Below, one piece after another: positions 51,006-60,196 of a DNA stretch of 63,983 nucleotides. The position numbers and the translations under genes were made by a program. Below the pieces are notes generated by a model. That model made no database searches and was not told the DNA's origin. It saw only the letters and a program-made list of their open reading frames with translations. Origin of the DNA: CAZUZS01 sp964624795 (GTDB lineage: Bacteria; Calditrichota; Calditrichia; RBG-13-44-9). The stretch covers positions 1 through 63,983 of the forward strand of contig CAZUZS010000022.1 of NCBI GenBank assembly GCA_964624795.1. Reading direction: 5' to 3'. The first letter of the stretch is position 1, and each line of letters begins with the position of its first letter.

Positions 51006-51668
51006 TTACAGTAAAGAAACTAAATTTTCCATCGTCACTTCATCAAATGAATCAATAACTTTGTCTGCTTGAGGCATCTCCGGTGAGGTATGGGTAGTGG
51101 TAATGCCGATCACTATGCAGCCGGCAGCTTTAGCAGATGTGATACCGGCCAGTGAATCCTCGAACACAATGCACATTTCCGGTGGAAACCCCATCGTCCC
51201 GGCAGCTTTGAGATAAATTTCGGGATGAGGTTTACCGCTTTTTACCTGCGACTCATCGATGATCGTATCGAAAAAATGCGACAAGCCGGTTCGGTTCAGT
51301 GTGAATTCAACATTGGCTGCCGGCGCGGAAGTAGCGATTGCCGTCGCGATTCCATTCCGCTTCAGCAAATTCAGGAATTCAGGAAGTCCCTTTACCGGTT
51401 TAATAATAGGAGCAAATATTTCCCGGAAGAGCAGTTCCTTTTCTTCAGAATAGGCTTTTATTTGTTCCTCGCTCAGCTTGCCCTCAAAGAGATTGGAGAG
51501 CCAGTCCCGGTTCGTCCGGCCATAAATCTTGTTTTTCAATTCATCATCGCTTAACTGGTAACCGTGCCTGCTGCAAAATTGTCGAAGCGCAATTTTGTGC
51601 GCCGGATTGCTGTCTACGATTACCCCGTCGAGATCGAATATTACTGCGAACTCGGTCGTTTTCTTCAT
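51006..51668 (-). CDS. HAD-superfamily hydrolase, beta-phosphoglucomutase-like
   Basis: A 220-residue cytoplasmic phosphatase or mutase. Motif I is FDLDGVIVDS with D12 and D14, motif II the Thr/Ser in ATSAPAANVEF, motif III the Lys in KSGKPHPEIYLKAA, motif IV the acidic IVFEDSLAGITSAKAAG. The helical cap between motif I and II matches the beta-phosphoglucomutase/phosphoglycolate phosphatase type. Substrates of these enzymes are sugar phosphates or 2-phosphoglycolate. It follows the M1 peptidase gene on the same strand. Confidence 0.9.
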   Translation of the reverse strand: MKKTTEFAVIFDLDGVIVDSNPAHKIALRQFCSRHGYQLSDDELKNKIYGRTNRDWLSNLFEGKLSEEQIKAYSEEKELLFREIFAPIIKPVKGLPEFLNLLKRNGIATAIATSAPAANVEFTLNRTGLSHFFDTIIDESQVKSGKPHPEIYLKAAGTMGFPPEMCIVFEDSLAGITSAKAAGCIVIGITTTHTSPEMPQADKVIDSFDEVTMENLVSLL

Positions 51669-51731
51669 CTTTACCGAATGCTCTCTTTTTCCTCCGCCGG
51701 AAAAGGTGCCGATGGGAGTAATTTCCTCCTG

Positions 51732-53741
51732 CTACTTTGCCAGGAGCATCTTTCTCACTGTCATAAAATTTCCTGCCTGGAATTCGTAAAAATAGATTCC
51801 GCTGGCCAAACCTCTGCCGTCGAATTTAACAATGTGCGTTCCCGCCGAAATTCGCTGGTCGAGGAGCTCGGCTTTTTCCTCACCCAGGATATTGTACACC
51901 GTAATTTTGACATGCTCGGCCTGCGGAATCGAGAAACGGATGGAAGTTTCGGGATTGAAGGGATTGGGGTAGTTCTGGCCAATGGAATAATCTGCCGGCA
52001 AATGGTGAAATGGTTCGTTGGCGATACCCACTACATATTGTGCTGTTCTCAGGATCCAGCGATCCGGGTCGAATTCCATACTGCCGATCTGTGCCGCCAG
52101 GTCGATGGCGAAGGATTGGTCCTGCTGGTCATTCCATACCGTGACCAACGTGTCGCTGCCGTTAAGGTAGTTGAACTTCAGTTGAACCGGCATTCCGAAC
52201 ACCGGCCTCCATCCGGCCCCGTAACTGGCCTGAATTTGCTGGATCCGAACCGTAGCTTGAAATGAGGCAGGGTTTTGCGAAAAACTGTACTGATAGGCGG
52301 GGTAGTTCTGATCGTAAATCCACTGCTCGAAAAAGAAATCCAGATCCATCCCGCTCACGGTTTCGCATACTCCCTGAAAATCTTCGGTGGTTGCCTCCCC
52401 GTATCTAAAAGCGGGATTACTGGCATAGCGGTAGAGGCTCTCAAAAAAGAGCGAATCACCCAGCACACCCCGCAGCATGTGCAGTACGTAAGCACCTTTC
52501 TGGTAGATGATCCCGATAAAGATTTGGAAAGGATCGGAAATATTCTGCAGATAGAGTGTGCCGCTGCCAAAATATTGGTTGCTCATCATATTGTTTTTAT
52601 ATGCTGCAAAGCCGCCCAAGTGCTCAGCCCAAAGTGCTTCACAGTAAGTGGCAAATCCTTCATTCAGCCAGCCATGATGCCAGTTTGCGCAGGTAATCAT
52701 ATCGCCAAACCACATATGCGACAGTTCGTGAACCGCTACATCGAAATTAGAAAGCGACATATTATTGATGATCGTGTTGGTCTGGTTTTCGATAGCGCCA
52801 TAAAACCCTAATTGGGTCATCCCGTATTTTTCGGTCTGGAACGGATATGGCGTGAAGAGGTCTGAAAACAATTCGATAGCTTGTGGAAGCTGTGCCACAC
52901 CAGCCTGCGCGGAACCCAGATGTTCATTAAAAACATAATAGTCCAGCGGAAATGTTCCTCCAAAATTACCGTTGTAGGTCTGCTGATATAGCCGGTAATT
53001 GGAGATTGCCGCCATCACATAATAAGGCACGATGGGGTAGCGGTGCCGCCACTGGAATGTCTTTTTCCCGTGCTGTGTAATGGTGTTTTCCAGAACCCCG
53101 TTTGAAACAGCAACCACTGGTATGCCATTCACAGTGATGTCCGCAATAGTAATGTCCACATAAACCGAATCCGGCTTGTCGCCCGGCCCGTCTTTGCATG
53201 GCCACCAGTAGTGTGCCAGGAAAGGCGTGGAAAGCGTCGCGATAATTGGTTCGCTATTTCCGTGAACAGTATAGCGGAGTCCCTTCAGTCCGCCGGCAAG
53301 CTGCGGGATTCCGTGGTAAAATACTCTGATATGCCCCGAATCCGCCGTCTGAAAAGGACGATTGAGCGTAACAAAAATCGAATCGCCGGAGACTGTATAA
53401 TTGCCCGCATTCCCAGCAATACTATCAATGATAAGAGAATGTTGAAGGTTCAGCTTGATGGATTGGACATTGTTTTCGGTTGCGCTGAAACGGCACAGCA
53501 CATTCCCGCTGATGAACGGAGAAGGAATATTGATCTCCACGTTGAGATAGTAAAAAGTGACATCGTAGTTGGAGTTGCCCGCAAAAGCTTCGAATTTGTC
53601 AATATATTCACGCCAGGACTGCTGCTCGCTTTCATAGAAATTCAGCAAAGATTCCGGTTTTTGCGACCGGGCATTTCCGGGAAACAGAACGCTCATAAGA
53701 AATGCACAAATGGAAATTACACTAATACTGAACTTTTGCAT
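51732..53741 (-). CDS. M1-family aminopeptidase with Por/type IX secretion C-terminal domain
   Basis: A 669-residue secreted zinc peptidase. ATG 53741 is chosen because AGGAG precedes it; the longer frame has no site. A signal peptide (to about residue 26) leads into the M1 domain: GAIEN (315-319), zinc motif HELSH (338-342), and E361 in LNEGFATY. GAIEN replaces the usual GAMEN, a mild change. Residues 584-669 are a C-terminal sorting domain: GQNYPNPFNPETSIRFSIP, then VYNILGEE, and GLASGIYFYEFQAG-type strands ending KMLLAK. Such domains direct type IX secretion and are then removed or attached to the surface. Confidence 0.93.
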   Translation of the reverse strand: MQKFSISVISICAFLMSVLFPGNARSQKPESLLNFYESEQQSWREYIDKFEAFAGNSNYDVTFYYLNVEINIPSPFISGNVLCRFSATENNVQSIKLNLQHSLIIDSIAGNAGNYTVSGDSIFVTLNRPFQTADSGHIRVFYHGIPQLAGGLKGLRYTVHGNSEPIIATLSTPFLAHYWWPCKDGPGDKPDSVYVDITIADITVNGIPVVAVSNGVLENTITQHGKKTFQWRHRYPIVPYYVMAAISNYRLYQQTYNGNFGGTFPLDYYVFNEHLGSAQAGVAQLPQAIELFSDLFTPYPFQTEKYGMTQLGFYGAIENQTNTIINNMSLSNFDVAVHELSHMWFGDMITCANWHHGWLNEGFATYCEALWAEHLGGFAAYKNNMMSNQYFGSGTLYLQNISDPFQIFIGIIYQKGAYVLHMLRGVLGDSLFFESLYRYASNPAFRYGEATTEDFQGVCETVSGMDLDFFFEQWIYDQNYPAYQYSFSQNPASFQATVRIQQIQASYGAGWRPVFGMPVQLKFNYLNGSDTLVTVWNDQQDQSFAIDLAAQIGSMEFDPDRWILRTAQYVVGIANEPFHHLPADYSIGQNYPNPFNPETSIRFSIPQAEHVKITVYNILGEEKAELLDQRISAGTHIVKFDGRGLASGIYFYEFQAGNFMTVRKMLLAK

Positions 53742-54365
53742 CTCGAAGCTCCTGTAATTTTCTTCACGTGAATGAATATCCTGCTTTCCATTGAAAATTA
53801 CAAACACAAATCGAATTGAGAGATTTTCCCTGCCAACATGAATAAAATTGGATAATTTGGGCCGTACACGATTTCGCTTTCACTGCAAAAAGAAAGTTGG
53901 TGTTGACAAAGATTGTTTGAATTACTATATTTTCCTGCAATATTAAGGAAAATTGTTAGAAAACAATGCATTCGTTGCCAATACATTTCTTTTTCTTTTT
54001 GGATCGTGAGCTGTCACAGGAATTTATCCGCTGCTGAATTTGTTTATCCTTTCCATTGATGTTTACCGGTTTTTCATATAGATTCTGTTGACCGATTTGT
54101 TGCCGTTTTGATCATCGCATGTTATGAATATGATTTTTTTCTTTTGTCATGCAAAAGCTCTGGGTTGTGAAGTCCGGGACGCATTTGTCTTTTCAGCCGG
54201 TAAATAATTTGTGCAGGCCGCTTAGCGTTTCTATGTCGCGATATCGGTCCGCTTTTTGGTATTCAGTCAATATAGGTGCGGCTTCATTCGCAGTTGTTTC
54301 CGGGAGAAGTTGCGACATTGTGAGTAAACAGCAGCTATTTCAAAGTTATAAATAAGGAGAGTAAT
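53742..54365. other. Divergent intergenic region, 624 bases
   Basis: It lies between the M1 peptidase (minus) and the acyl-CoA cluster (plus). It is AT-rich, contains the consensus-like promoter at 53903-53931 and gives the first cluster gene a leader of about 430 bases. No gene or clear riboswitch structure is recognised in the leader. Confidence 0.5.
53903..53931 (+). promoter_or_regulatory. Sigma-70-type promoter directed at the acyl-CoA cluster
   Basis: TTGACA (53903-53908) and TATATT (53926-53931) are separated by exactly 17 bases. The first hexamer is perfect consensus and the second differs from TATAAT by one base. It points toward the 3-hydroxyacyl-CoA dehydrogenase start at 54366. 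Confidence 0.5.
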
Positions 54366-55703
54366 ATGCAATTGAACGAACGTCTTAAAAATGTAGCCAT
54401 CATCGGTGCGGCAGGAAAAATGGGGAGTGGTATTGCCATCCTGCTGGCACAAGAGATGGCGCTGCAGAAGCTCTTGCCGGAAAACAAAGATAAAACTTAC
54501 GAGCTGAACCTGATCGATGTCAGTTCCGCCGGGTTGGAGGGCTTGATGAAATATTTGAAAACCCAGGCGGTGAAATTGGCCGAAAAAAATATCGGCAATC
54601 TGCGCCAGATTTACGAAGCGCGAACCGACCTGGTGGAGAATCAGGAGATCATCAACCAGTTTGTGGATGACCTGCTGGTTACGCTGCGCCCGTCTACCGA
54701 ACTAAACACCGCCAAAAACGCGCACATGGTTTTTGAGGCCATCGTCGAGAATGCTGATACCAAGATTTCGGTTCTGAATAAGCTGAACGAGATTTGCCTG
54801 CCGCATGCGTTCTATTTTACCAATACTTCGTCGATCCCGATTCAACTTCTGAACGACAAGGTTGGCCTGAACGGGCGCATCATCGGGTATCATTTTTATA
54901 ATCCGCCGGCAGTTCAGAAATTGGTGGAAATGATTTCCCCTGCCGGCCTGTTGCCGGAGCTCAAAGAAGCCGGAATGGAGTTGGGCAAGCGGCTGCGCAA
55001 AAAACTGATCCCGTCCAATGATGTCGCGGGATTCATCGGGAACGGGCATTTCATACGGGATGGGCTTCACGCCATCGATGAAGTTGAACAACTGAGAAAG
55101 GAATTCTCGCACAGTCAGGCGGTGTATATTATGAACCGCGTGAGCCAGGACTTCCTGGTGCGTCCCATGGGGATTTTTCAGTTGATCGACTACGTCGGCA
55201 TCGATGTATTCCAGTGCATTCTGAACACCATGAACCCGTACTTCTCCGACGAGAAATTGCACAGCGACCTTATCGATCAAATGGTGGAAATGAAGGTGCT
55301 GGGCGGCCAACATGCCGACGGGAGCCAGAAAGACGGTTTCCTGAAATACGAAAAAAACCGCCCTGTGGGTGTTTTCGATCCTGAGAGCAAAAGTTACTTC
55401 TCGCTGGAAGAAGGATGGAAAAAAGAGGCAGATGAACGGTTGGGAGCATTGCCGGAAGGGTTCGTTCCCTGGAAAAGCCTGTTGCGCGATCCGCAAAAAG
55501 ATAACAAGCTTTCCGGGTTTTTCGGCAACATGAAGACATCAAAAACCCTGGGGGCGCGGCTGGGAATTGCTTACCTGCAAAAGAGTAAATCCATCGGCGA
55601 GAAGTTAGTTACCGATGGCGTAGCCAATTCGCCGGATGATGTGAACGGCGTTCTGTTGAACGGTTTTTACCATCTTTACGGACCGGTTAACAATTACGTT
55701 TAG
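54366..55703 (+). CDS. 3-hydroxyacyl-CoA dehydrogenase family protein
   Basis: A 445-residue NAD-dependent dehydrogenase. The NAD site is AIIGAAGKMGSGIAILLAQE (residues 11-30). The catalytic region is marked by HMVFEAIVENADTKISVLNK, TNTSSIPIQLLND and GYHFYNPPAVQKLVEMISPA, with the Asn and His of the family. The C-terminal domain has NRVSQDFLVRPMGIFQLIDY, where the usual second domain of the enzyme family starts, and VDVFQ-like helix. It should oxidise 3-hydroxyacyl-CoA to 3-ketoacyl-CoA. GGAG precedes ATG 54366. It is the first gene of the plus-strand acyl-CoA cluster; the length is above that of monofunctional enzymes (about 300 residues). Confidence 0.88.
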   Translation: MQLNERLKNVAIIGAAGKMGSGIAILLAQEMALQKLLPENKDKTYELNLIDVSSAGLEGLMKYLKTQAVKLAEKNIGNLRQIYEARTDLVENQEIINQFVDDLLVTLRPSTELNTAKNAHMVFEAIVENADTKISVLNKLNEICLPHAFYFTNTSSIPIQLLNDKVGLNGRIIGYHFYNPPAVQKLVEMISPAGLLPELKEAGMELGKRLRKKLIPSNDVAGFIGNGHFIRDGLHAIDEVEQLRKEFSHSQAVYIMNRVSQDFLVRPMGIFQLIDYVGIDVFQCILNTMNPYFSDEKLHSDLIDQMVEMKVLGGQHADGSQKDGFLKYEKNRPVGVFDPESKSYFSLEEGWKKEADERLGALPEGFVPWKSLLRDPQKDNKLSGFFGNMKTSKTLGARLGIAYLQKSKSIGEKLVTDGVANSPDDVNGVLLNGFYHLYGPVNNYV

Positions 55704-55811
55704 TTTTGTGAAGGTTCTTTTATTTTTATGAACTTGTTCGATCTGAGCTCTAAATCTCGTTGCAACCGGCAGATTGAAGCCGGAAAAACAAGATAAAAAT
55801 TTGGAGGAAAA

Positions 55812-57062
55812 ATGAATAATTTAAGCAAACCTGTCTATTTGACTGCAGGATACAACACCCTGTTTTTGGGTTCCGGTCGGAAGGAATTCCATCCCAAAAA
55901 ACCGCGGCCGGGGCTGGATCATTACATTACCGAAGCCGGCAAGGGAACCCTGGCGCAAATCAACTCTCCGCAAAATATCGATGAAGGTGTGATCTCCAAT
56001 TTCATGGCGGCGCGCTTTAACCGGCAGGGAAATCTGGCTGCCTTTATTCCCATGATCGATCCCAACCTGCGGCACATTCCCTGCACACGGGTGGAGGGCG
56101 CCTGCGGCTCCGGCGGACTGGGTGTGTTCACTGCTATGAAAAGTGTGCTGGCTGGCGTCTCCGATTCGGTTTTGACGGTCGGCGTGGAAGTGCAAAACAC
56201 GGTGAAAGCGGTGTACGGCGCCGATTTCCTGGCGGGCGCCGGTTATTATGCCGGGGAGCGCAAAGCGGGGCACGCCCACTTCTTCCCCGACAAATTCTCG
56301 GAAAGGGCCGGTGCCTGTTACCAAAAATACGGTAACGAACCGGTTCGAACGGCCATGGCCCGCTGGTACGAACAGGCTGTCCTGAATGCCCGGCGCAATC
56401 CCAATGCGCAGGAATACCACAATGCAAGTGACGACCTGTTTCAGGTTGGGATGACACCGCCCAATCCTAAAGTATTTGTCGAACACCTGAACGTCTTCGA
56501 TTGTTCGAAGGTCACCGATGGTGGGTCCGCAATTGTGGTCGCTTCCGGCGATGGTTTAAAAAAACTTGGTATGGATCTGAAAAATGCTGTCGAGGTGGTC
56601 GGGTACGGTGTTGCGGTGGAAGATATTTCTCGTGCCCCGGACGACCTCACCAAACTGACTACCACCCAACAGGCAGTCGAAAAAGCCTATCGGATGAGCG
56701 GCCTGGGGCCGGCAGACATTGGCGTTTTGGAGCTGCATGACTGCTTTACCGTCACTGCTTTGCTGGCGGTGGAAGCGGCCGGATTTGTCAAAGAGGGAGA
56801 AGGACTTAGCTTTGTTGGCGACGGCCGGACACGGTTTGATTCGGAGCTGCCCACCAATGCTACCGGCGGTTTGATTGGATTTGGCCACCCGGTAGGCGGC
56901 ACCGGTGTGCGCATGGCGGTGGATTTGTGGCAGCAGCTCACCGGCCGGGCGGGAGACTGCCAGGTTAAAATTTCATCCGGCAAGCCATACGGTTTGATGA
57001 TCAACATGGGCGGCAACGACAAGACCGTGGCAGCCTTTATTTTCAGGCGTGCCCAAGCGTAA
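55812..57062 (+). CDS. Thiolase-family acyltransferase, SCP2 type
   Basis: A 416-residue thiolase. TTTGGAGGAAAA precedes ATG 55812. Catalytic C98 is in RVEGACGSGG. The HDCF motif (LHDCFTVTALLA) and GFGHPVGGTG supply the other active-site residues; HDCF instead of NEAF marks the SCP2/SCPx branch. It should cleave or form 3-ketoacyl-CoA with CoA. Residues near SSQ are absent, and an extra N-terminal 30 residues precede the fold. It follows the dehydrogenase after 108 bases. Chain-length preference is unknown. Confidence 0.9.
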   Translation: MNNLSKPVYLTAGYNTLFLGSGRKEFHPKKPRPGLDHYITEAGKGTLAQINSPQNIDEGVISNFMAARFNRQGNLAAFIPMIDPNLRHIPCTRVEGACGSGGLGVFTAMKSVLAGVSDSVLTVGVEVQNTVKAVYGADFLAGAGYYAGERKAGHAHFFPDKFSERAGACYQKYGNEPVRTAMARWYEQAVLNARRNPNAQEYHNASDDLFQVGMTPPNPKVFVEHLNVFDCSKVTDGGSAIVVASGDGLKKLGMDLKNAVEVVGYGVAVEDISRAPDDLTKLTTTQQAVEKAYRMSGLGPADIGVLELHDCFTVTALLAVEAAGFVKEGEGLSFVGDGRTRFDSELPTNATGGLIGFGHPVGGTGVRMAVDLWQQLTGRAGDCQVKISSGKPYGLMINMGGNDKTVAAFIFRRAQA

Positions 57063-57218
57063 AGACCGGCAGGAGACTGCGAATTACCCGGACAAATAGG
57101 GTGCGGAAATTGTTGGAGTAGTGGAGTATTAGCCTGATGAGAAAGTGAAGAAATCGCAATACTCCAACTCTCCATTACTCCATCTAGAAAATTGACATCA
57201 TAACAGAGGAAATATCTT
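57063..57218. repeat. Intergenic repeat-rich spacer with TGGAGTA inverted repeats
   Basis: Between the thiolase and HMG-CoA synthase genes, TGGAGTA-type words occur twice in direct order (near 57114 and 57123) and are mirrored by TACTCCA-type words near 57162-57182, so the spacer can fold on itself. A similar ATGGAGTATTGAGAGAG stretch lies before the biotin carboxylase gene near 61818. Confidence 0.5.
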
Positions 57219-58264
57219 ATGGTTGGAATAGTTGGATATGGCGCTTACATCCCAAAATACCGGATCAAGGTGGAATCGATTTCCGGGCAATGGGGCGCAG
57301 ACGCAGGGAGCTTTCGGAAGGGACTGCTGGTAGAAGAAAAATCGGTTCCTGCCCCGGACCAGGACACTATCACCATGTCGGTAGAGGCCGCACGGCGGGC
57401 GCTGCAGAGGGCCGAAATCGATCCCCGAAAAATCGGGGCCGTTTATGTCGGGTCGGAGTCTCATCCCTACGCCGTAAAACCCAGCGGCACGACCCTGGCG
57501 GAAGCAATCGGCGCCACGCCGGATGTTCACTGCGCGGATTTTGAGTTTGCGTGCAAAGCCGGCTCGGAGGCCATGTTTGTGGCCATGCAGCTTGTAAAAG
57601 CAGGGGCGATGGAATACGCTCTGGGCGTTGGGGCAGACACCTCGCAGGGGGCACCGGGCGATGCACTGGAGTACACCGCCTCCGCTGGTGCTGCGGCCTA
57701 TATCATGGGCAAGGACAAATTGTTAGCTACCTGCGATGCTACCTACTCCTATATGACTGACACACCGGATTTCTGGCGGCGCGAACATCAGTTTTACCCG
57801 CAGCACGGCGGCCGGTTTACCGGCGAGCCGGCCTATTTTAAGCATGTTTACAATTGCGCTAAAGACCTCATGGATCGAGAAGGTTTAAAGCCGGAGGATT
57901 TCGCTTATGCCGTTTTCCACCAGCCGAACGGTAAATTTCCGCTGCGGGTAGGAAAGATGTTAGGATTCGGCAAAGAACAACTCTCACAGGGGCTCCTTTG
58001 CCCGAAGATCGGGAACACCTACTCAGGCGCTTCACCGTTGGGGCTCACCGCCGTTTTGGATGTCGCCAACCCCGGCGACCTTGTGCTGATGGTTTCCTAT
58101 GGTTCCGGGGCGGGCAGCGACGGTTTTGTCTGGAAGATCACCGATAAAATTGTTGAAGCCCGGGACAAAAGTGTGAAGACCTGGGACATCATCAATGGAG
58201 AAAAGGTGTATCTGGATTACGGTGTGTATTCCAAATACCGGCGGAAGATTAGAAAGAATGAATA
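57219..58264 (+). CDS. Hydroxymethylglutaryl-CoA synthase, archaeal type (3' end in gap)
   Basis: At least 348 codons, close to the usual 345-350. It condenses acetoacetyl-CoA and acetyl-CoA to HMG-CoA. Start ATG 57219 follows GAGGAAA. The catalytic triad is visible at the positions of the archaeal enzyme: E80 in GSESHPYAVKP, C112 in FACKAGSEAM, and H234 in FHQPNGKFP. ASPLGLTAVLDVANPGDLVL and SYGSGAGSDGF are also conserved. A 100-N gap (58265-58364) hides the stop codon. The next genes, thiolase and DUF35, are its known partners in archaea. Confidence 0.92.
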
Positions 58265-58364
58265 NNNNNNNNNNNNNNNNNNNNNNNNNNNNNNNNNNNN
58301 NNNNNNNNNNNNNNNNNNNNNNNNNNNNNNNNNNNNNNNNNNNNNNNNNNNNNNNNNNNNNNNN
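58265..58364. other. Assembly gap (100 N)
   Basis: A 100-N run between the visible part of the HMG-CoA synthase gene and the second thiolase gene; true size unknown. Confidence 0.98.
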
Positions 58365-58376
58365 AAGGAGACCAGA

Positions 58377-59537
58377 GTGAGCCGAGACGTTGCGATAATC
58401 GGAGTTGGAGTAAACAAATGGGGGGAGTTGTGGGAAAAATCTCTCCGCGACATTTTCGTGGAAGCGGCGCTCGCTGCCATCGAAGATGCCGGGGTGGATA
58501 AAATTGATTCCATGTACATAGGCAATATGACCGCCGGCCTGTTCACCGGGCAGGAGCACCTGGCATCGCTGTTAGCAGACTACCTGGGCGTTGCCCCGAT
58601 TCCCGCCGCCAGGGTAGAATCGGCTTGTGCTTCGGGCGGCCTGGCGGTGAAGATGGGCTATATGGATGTCGCGCTGGGAATGAGCGATGTAGTACTGGTG
58701 GGTGGTGTGGAAAAAATGACCGATGTCGGGACCGACCAGGCAACCTATGCACTGGCAACCGCCGCCGACCAGGATTACGAGGTGTACAATGGCATCACCT
58801 TCCCGGGTCTTTACGCCATGATGGCAAGAGCGCACATGGAAAAATATGGCACCACCAGTGAACAGTTGGCGCAGGTAGCGGTGAAAAACCATTTTCACGG
58901 CTCCATGAATCCCGTGGCGCAGTATCCGCAAAAGATCACGGTTGAGAACGTTCTAAACTCGGTGATGATTGCCGATCCGCTGCATATTCTGGATTGCTCG
59001 CCGATCACCGATGGCGCGGCGGCAATTATTCTGTGCCCGCTGGAGATGGCGAAGAAAATCAGCAAAAAGCCGGCGGTAAAAATTATCGGAATCGGGCACG
59101 CAACTGACAGCATTGCTTTGCACAGCCGGCCCGATATGACCACCCTTCCGGCAACCATCAAAGCCGCGCAGGCTGCTTACAAGATGGCGAACATCGCGCC
59201 CGGCGATCTGGATCTGCTGGAGGTGCACGACTGCTTCACTATTGCCGAGCTGGTAGTGCTGGAGTCGCTGGGGCTGTTTGAAAAAGGCAAAGCAGCCGCG
59301 GCGACCGCATCGGGCGCAACAACGTTAGGCGGGAAAATCCCGGTAAATACCAGCGGCGGGCTGAAGTCCAAGGGCCATCCGGTGGGAGCGACCGGCGTCG
59401 CGCAGGTGGCGGAAATTGTTAAACAGTTGCGGGGCGAAGCCGGCCCGCGCCAGGTAAAAGATGCGCGCCTCGGCATGACCCAGAACATGGGCGGCAGCGG
59501 TGGCAGCACGTTAATTCATATCATGGAGGTGGCATAA
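58377..59537 (+). CDS. Acetyl-CoA C-acetyltransferase (acetoacetyl-CoA thiolase), archaeal/SCP2 type
   Basis: A 386-residue thiolase. GTG 58377 is chosen because AAGGAG ends six bases upstream just after the gap. Catalytic C84 is in RVESACASGG, the HDCF motif is in VHDCFTIAELV, and GHPVGATG closes the active site. It condenses two acetyl-CoA to acetoacetyl-CoA for the HMG-CoA synthase. In archaea the unfavourable condensation is pulled by direct channelling inside a complex with HMG-CoA synthase and DUF35. The stop codon overlaps the next start by one base, showing tight coupling. Confidence 0.92.
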   Translation: MSRDVAIIGVGVNKWGELWEKSLRDIFVEAALAAIEDAGVDKIDSMYIGNMTAGLFTGQEHLASLLADYLGVAPIPAARVESACASGGLAVKMGYMDVALGMSDVVLVGGVEKMTDVGTDQATYALATAADQDYEVYNGITFPGLYAMMARAHMEKYGTTSEQLAQVAVKNHFHGSMNPVAQYPQKITVENVLNSVMIADPLHILDCSPITDGAAAIILCPLEMAKKISKKPAVKIIGIGHATDSIALHSRPDMTTLPATIKAAQAAYKMANIAPGDLDLLEVHDCFTIAELVVLESLGLFEKGKAAAATASGATTLGGKIPVNTSGGLKSKGHPVGATGVAQVAEIVKQLRGEAGPRQVKDARLGMTQNMGGSGGSTLIHIMEVA

Positions 59538-60040
59538 TGTCGGTGTCAAAATATTGGCGGGAAATCCCGCACCGTTATCGCCTGGAAGCCGGGAAATGCA
59601 CCGGCTGCGGAAAAATCTATTTCCCGCAGCGGTTGATTTGCGATGAGTGTGGTAGCCGGGAGTTTGAACATATAAAATTACAGCCGGAAGGCAAGCTGTT
59701 GACATACACCATTATTCATGTAGGGCCAAGCCAATTTGCCGACCAGGTACCATACGCAGTGGGCATTGTGGAGATGAAGGACCAGGTGAGACTGCTCTGC
59801 CAGGTGGCCGATTGCGATCTGCAAAAAATTGAAACCGGTATGCCGGTCAGGATTGAATTTCGCCGCGTTTCACAGGATGGCGATGCCGGGATTTTGAATT
59901 ACGGATATAAGTGNNNNNNNNNNNNNNNNNNNNNNNNNNNNNNNNNNNNNNNNNNNNNNNNNNNNNNNNNNNNNNNNNNNNNNNNNNNNNNNNNNNNNNN
60001 NNNNNNNNNNNNNTATTATGATTTGACGAAAACGGCATAA
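59537..60040 (+). CDS. DUF35 zinc-ribbon/OB-fold protein, scaffold of the HMG-CoA synthase-thiolase complex
   Basis: At least 125 residues before a 100-N gap (59914-60013). A zinc ribbon with C21, C24, C35 and C38 (KCTGCGKIYFP, LICDECGSREF) is followed by an OB-fold (LLTYTIIHVGPSQFADQVPY, AVGIVEMKDQVRLLCQV). The visible segment ends LNYGYK, where the family usually ends in YGYKFRP, so the real gene is nearly complete before the gap. After the gap one frame ends in YYDLTKTA and a stop at 60040; whether it belongs to this gene is unsure. The protein links thiolase to HMG-CoA synthase in archaea. Confidence 0.88.
   Translation: MSVSKYWREIPHRYRLEAGKCTGCGKIYFPQRLICDECGSREFEHIKLQPEGKLLTYTIIHVGPSQFADQVPYAVGIVEMKDQVRLLCQVADCDLQKIETGMPVRIEFRRVSQDGDAGILNYGYKXXXXXXXXXXXXXXXXXXXXXXXXXXXXXXXXXXYYDLTKTA
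59914..60013. other. Assembly gap (100 N)
   Basis: A 100-N run at the 3' end of the DUF35 gene; true size unknown. Confidence 0.98.
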
Positions 60041-60196
60041 AAACTTCGCTTTTTAGGCAGCACCGATTTTCTGGCAAAAAATCGTTTTCAATTTTAAGCT
60101 TCTCTTGCTATGTTTTATGATTCCGTGAGCGTGGCTTCGGATGTGGGATTGTATTTTCAATTGACCGAGGAACTTCAAAAAAAATCAGATTGATCT

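Noticed and set aside
54149..54355. 68-codon frame in the leader of the acyl-CoA cluster
   Set aside because: No ribosome-binding site; composition does not look like the neighbouring genes.
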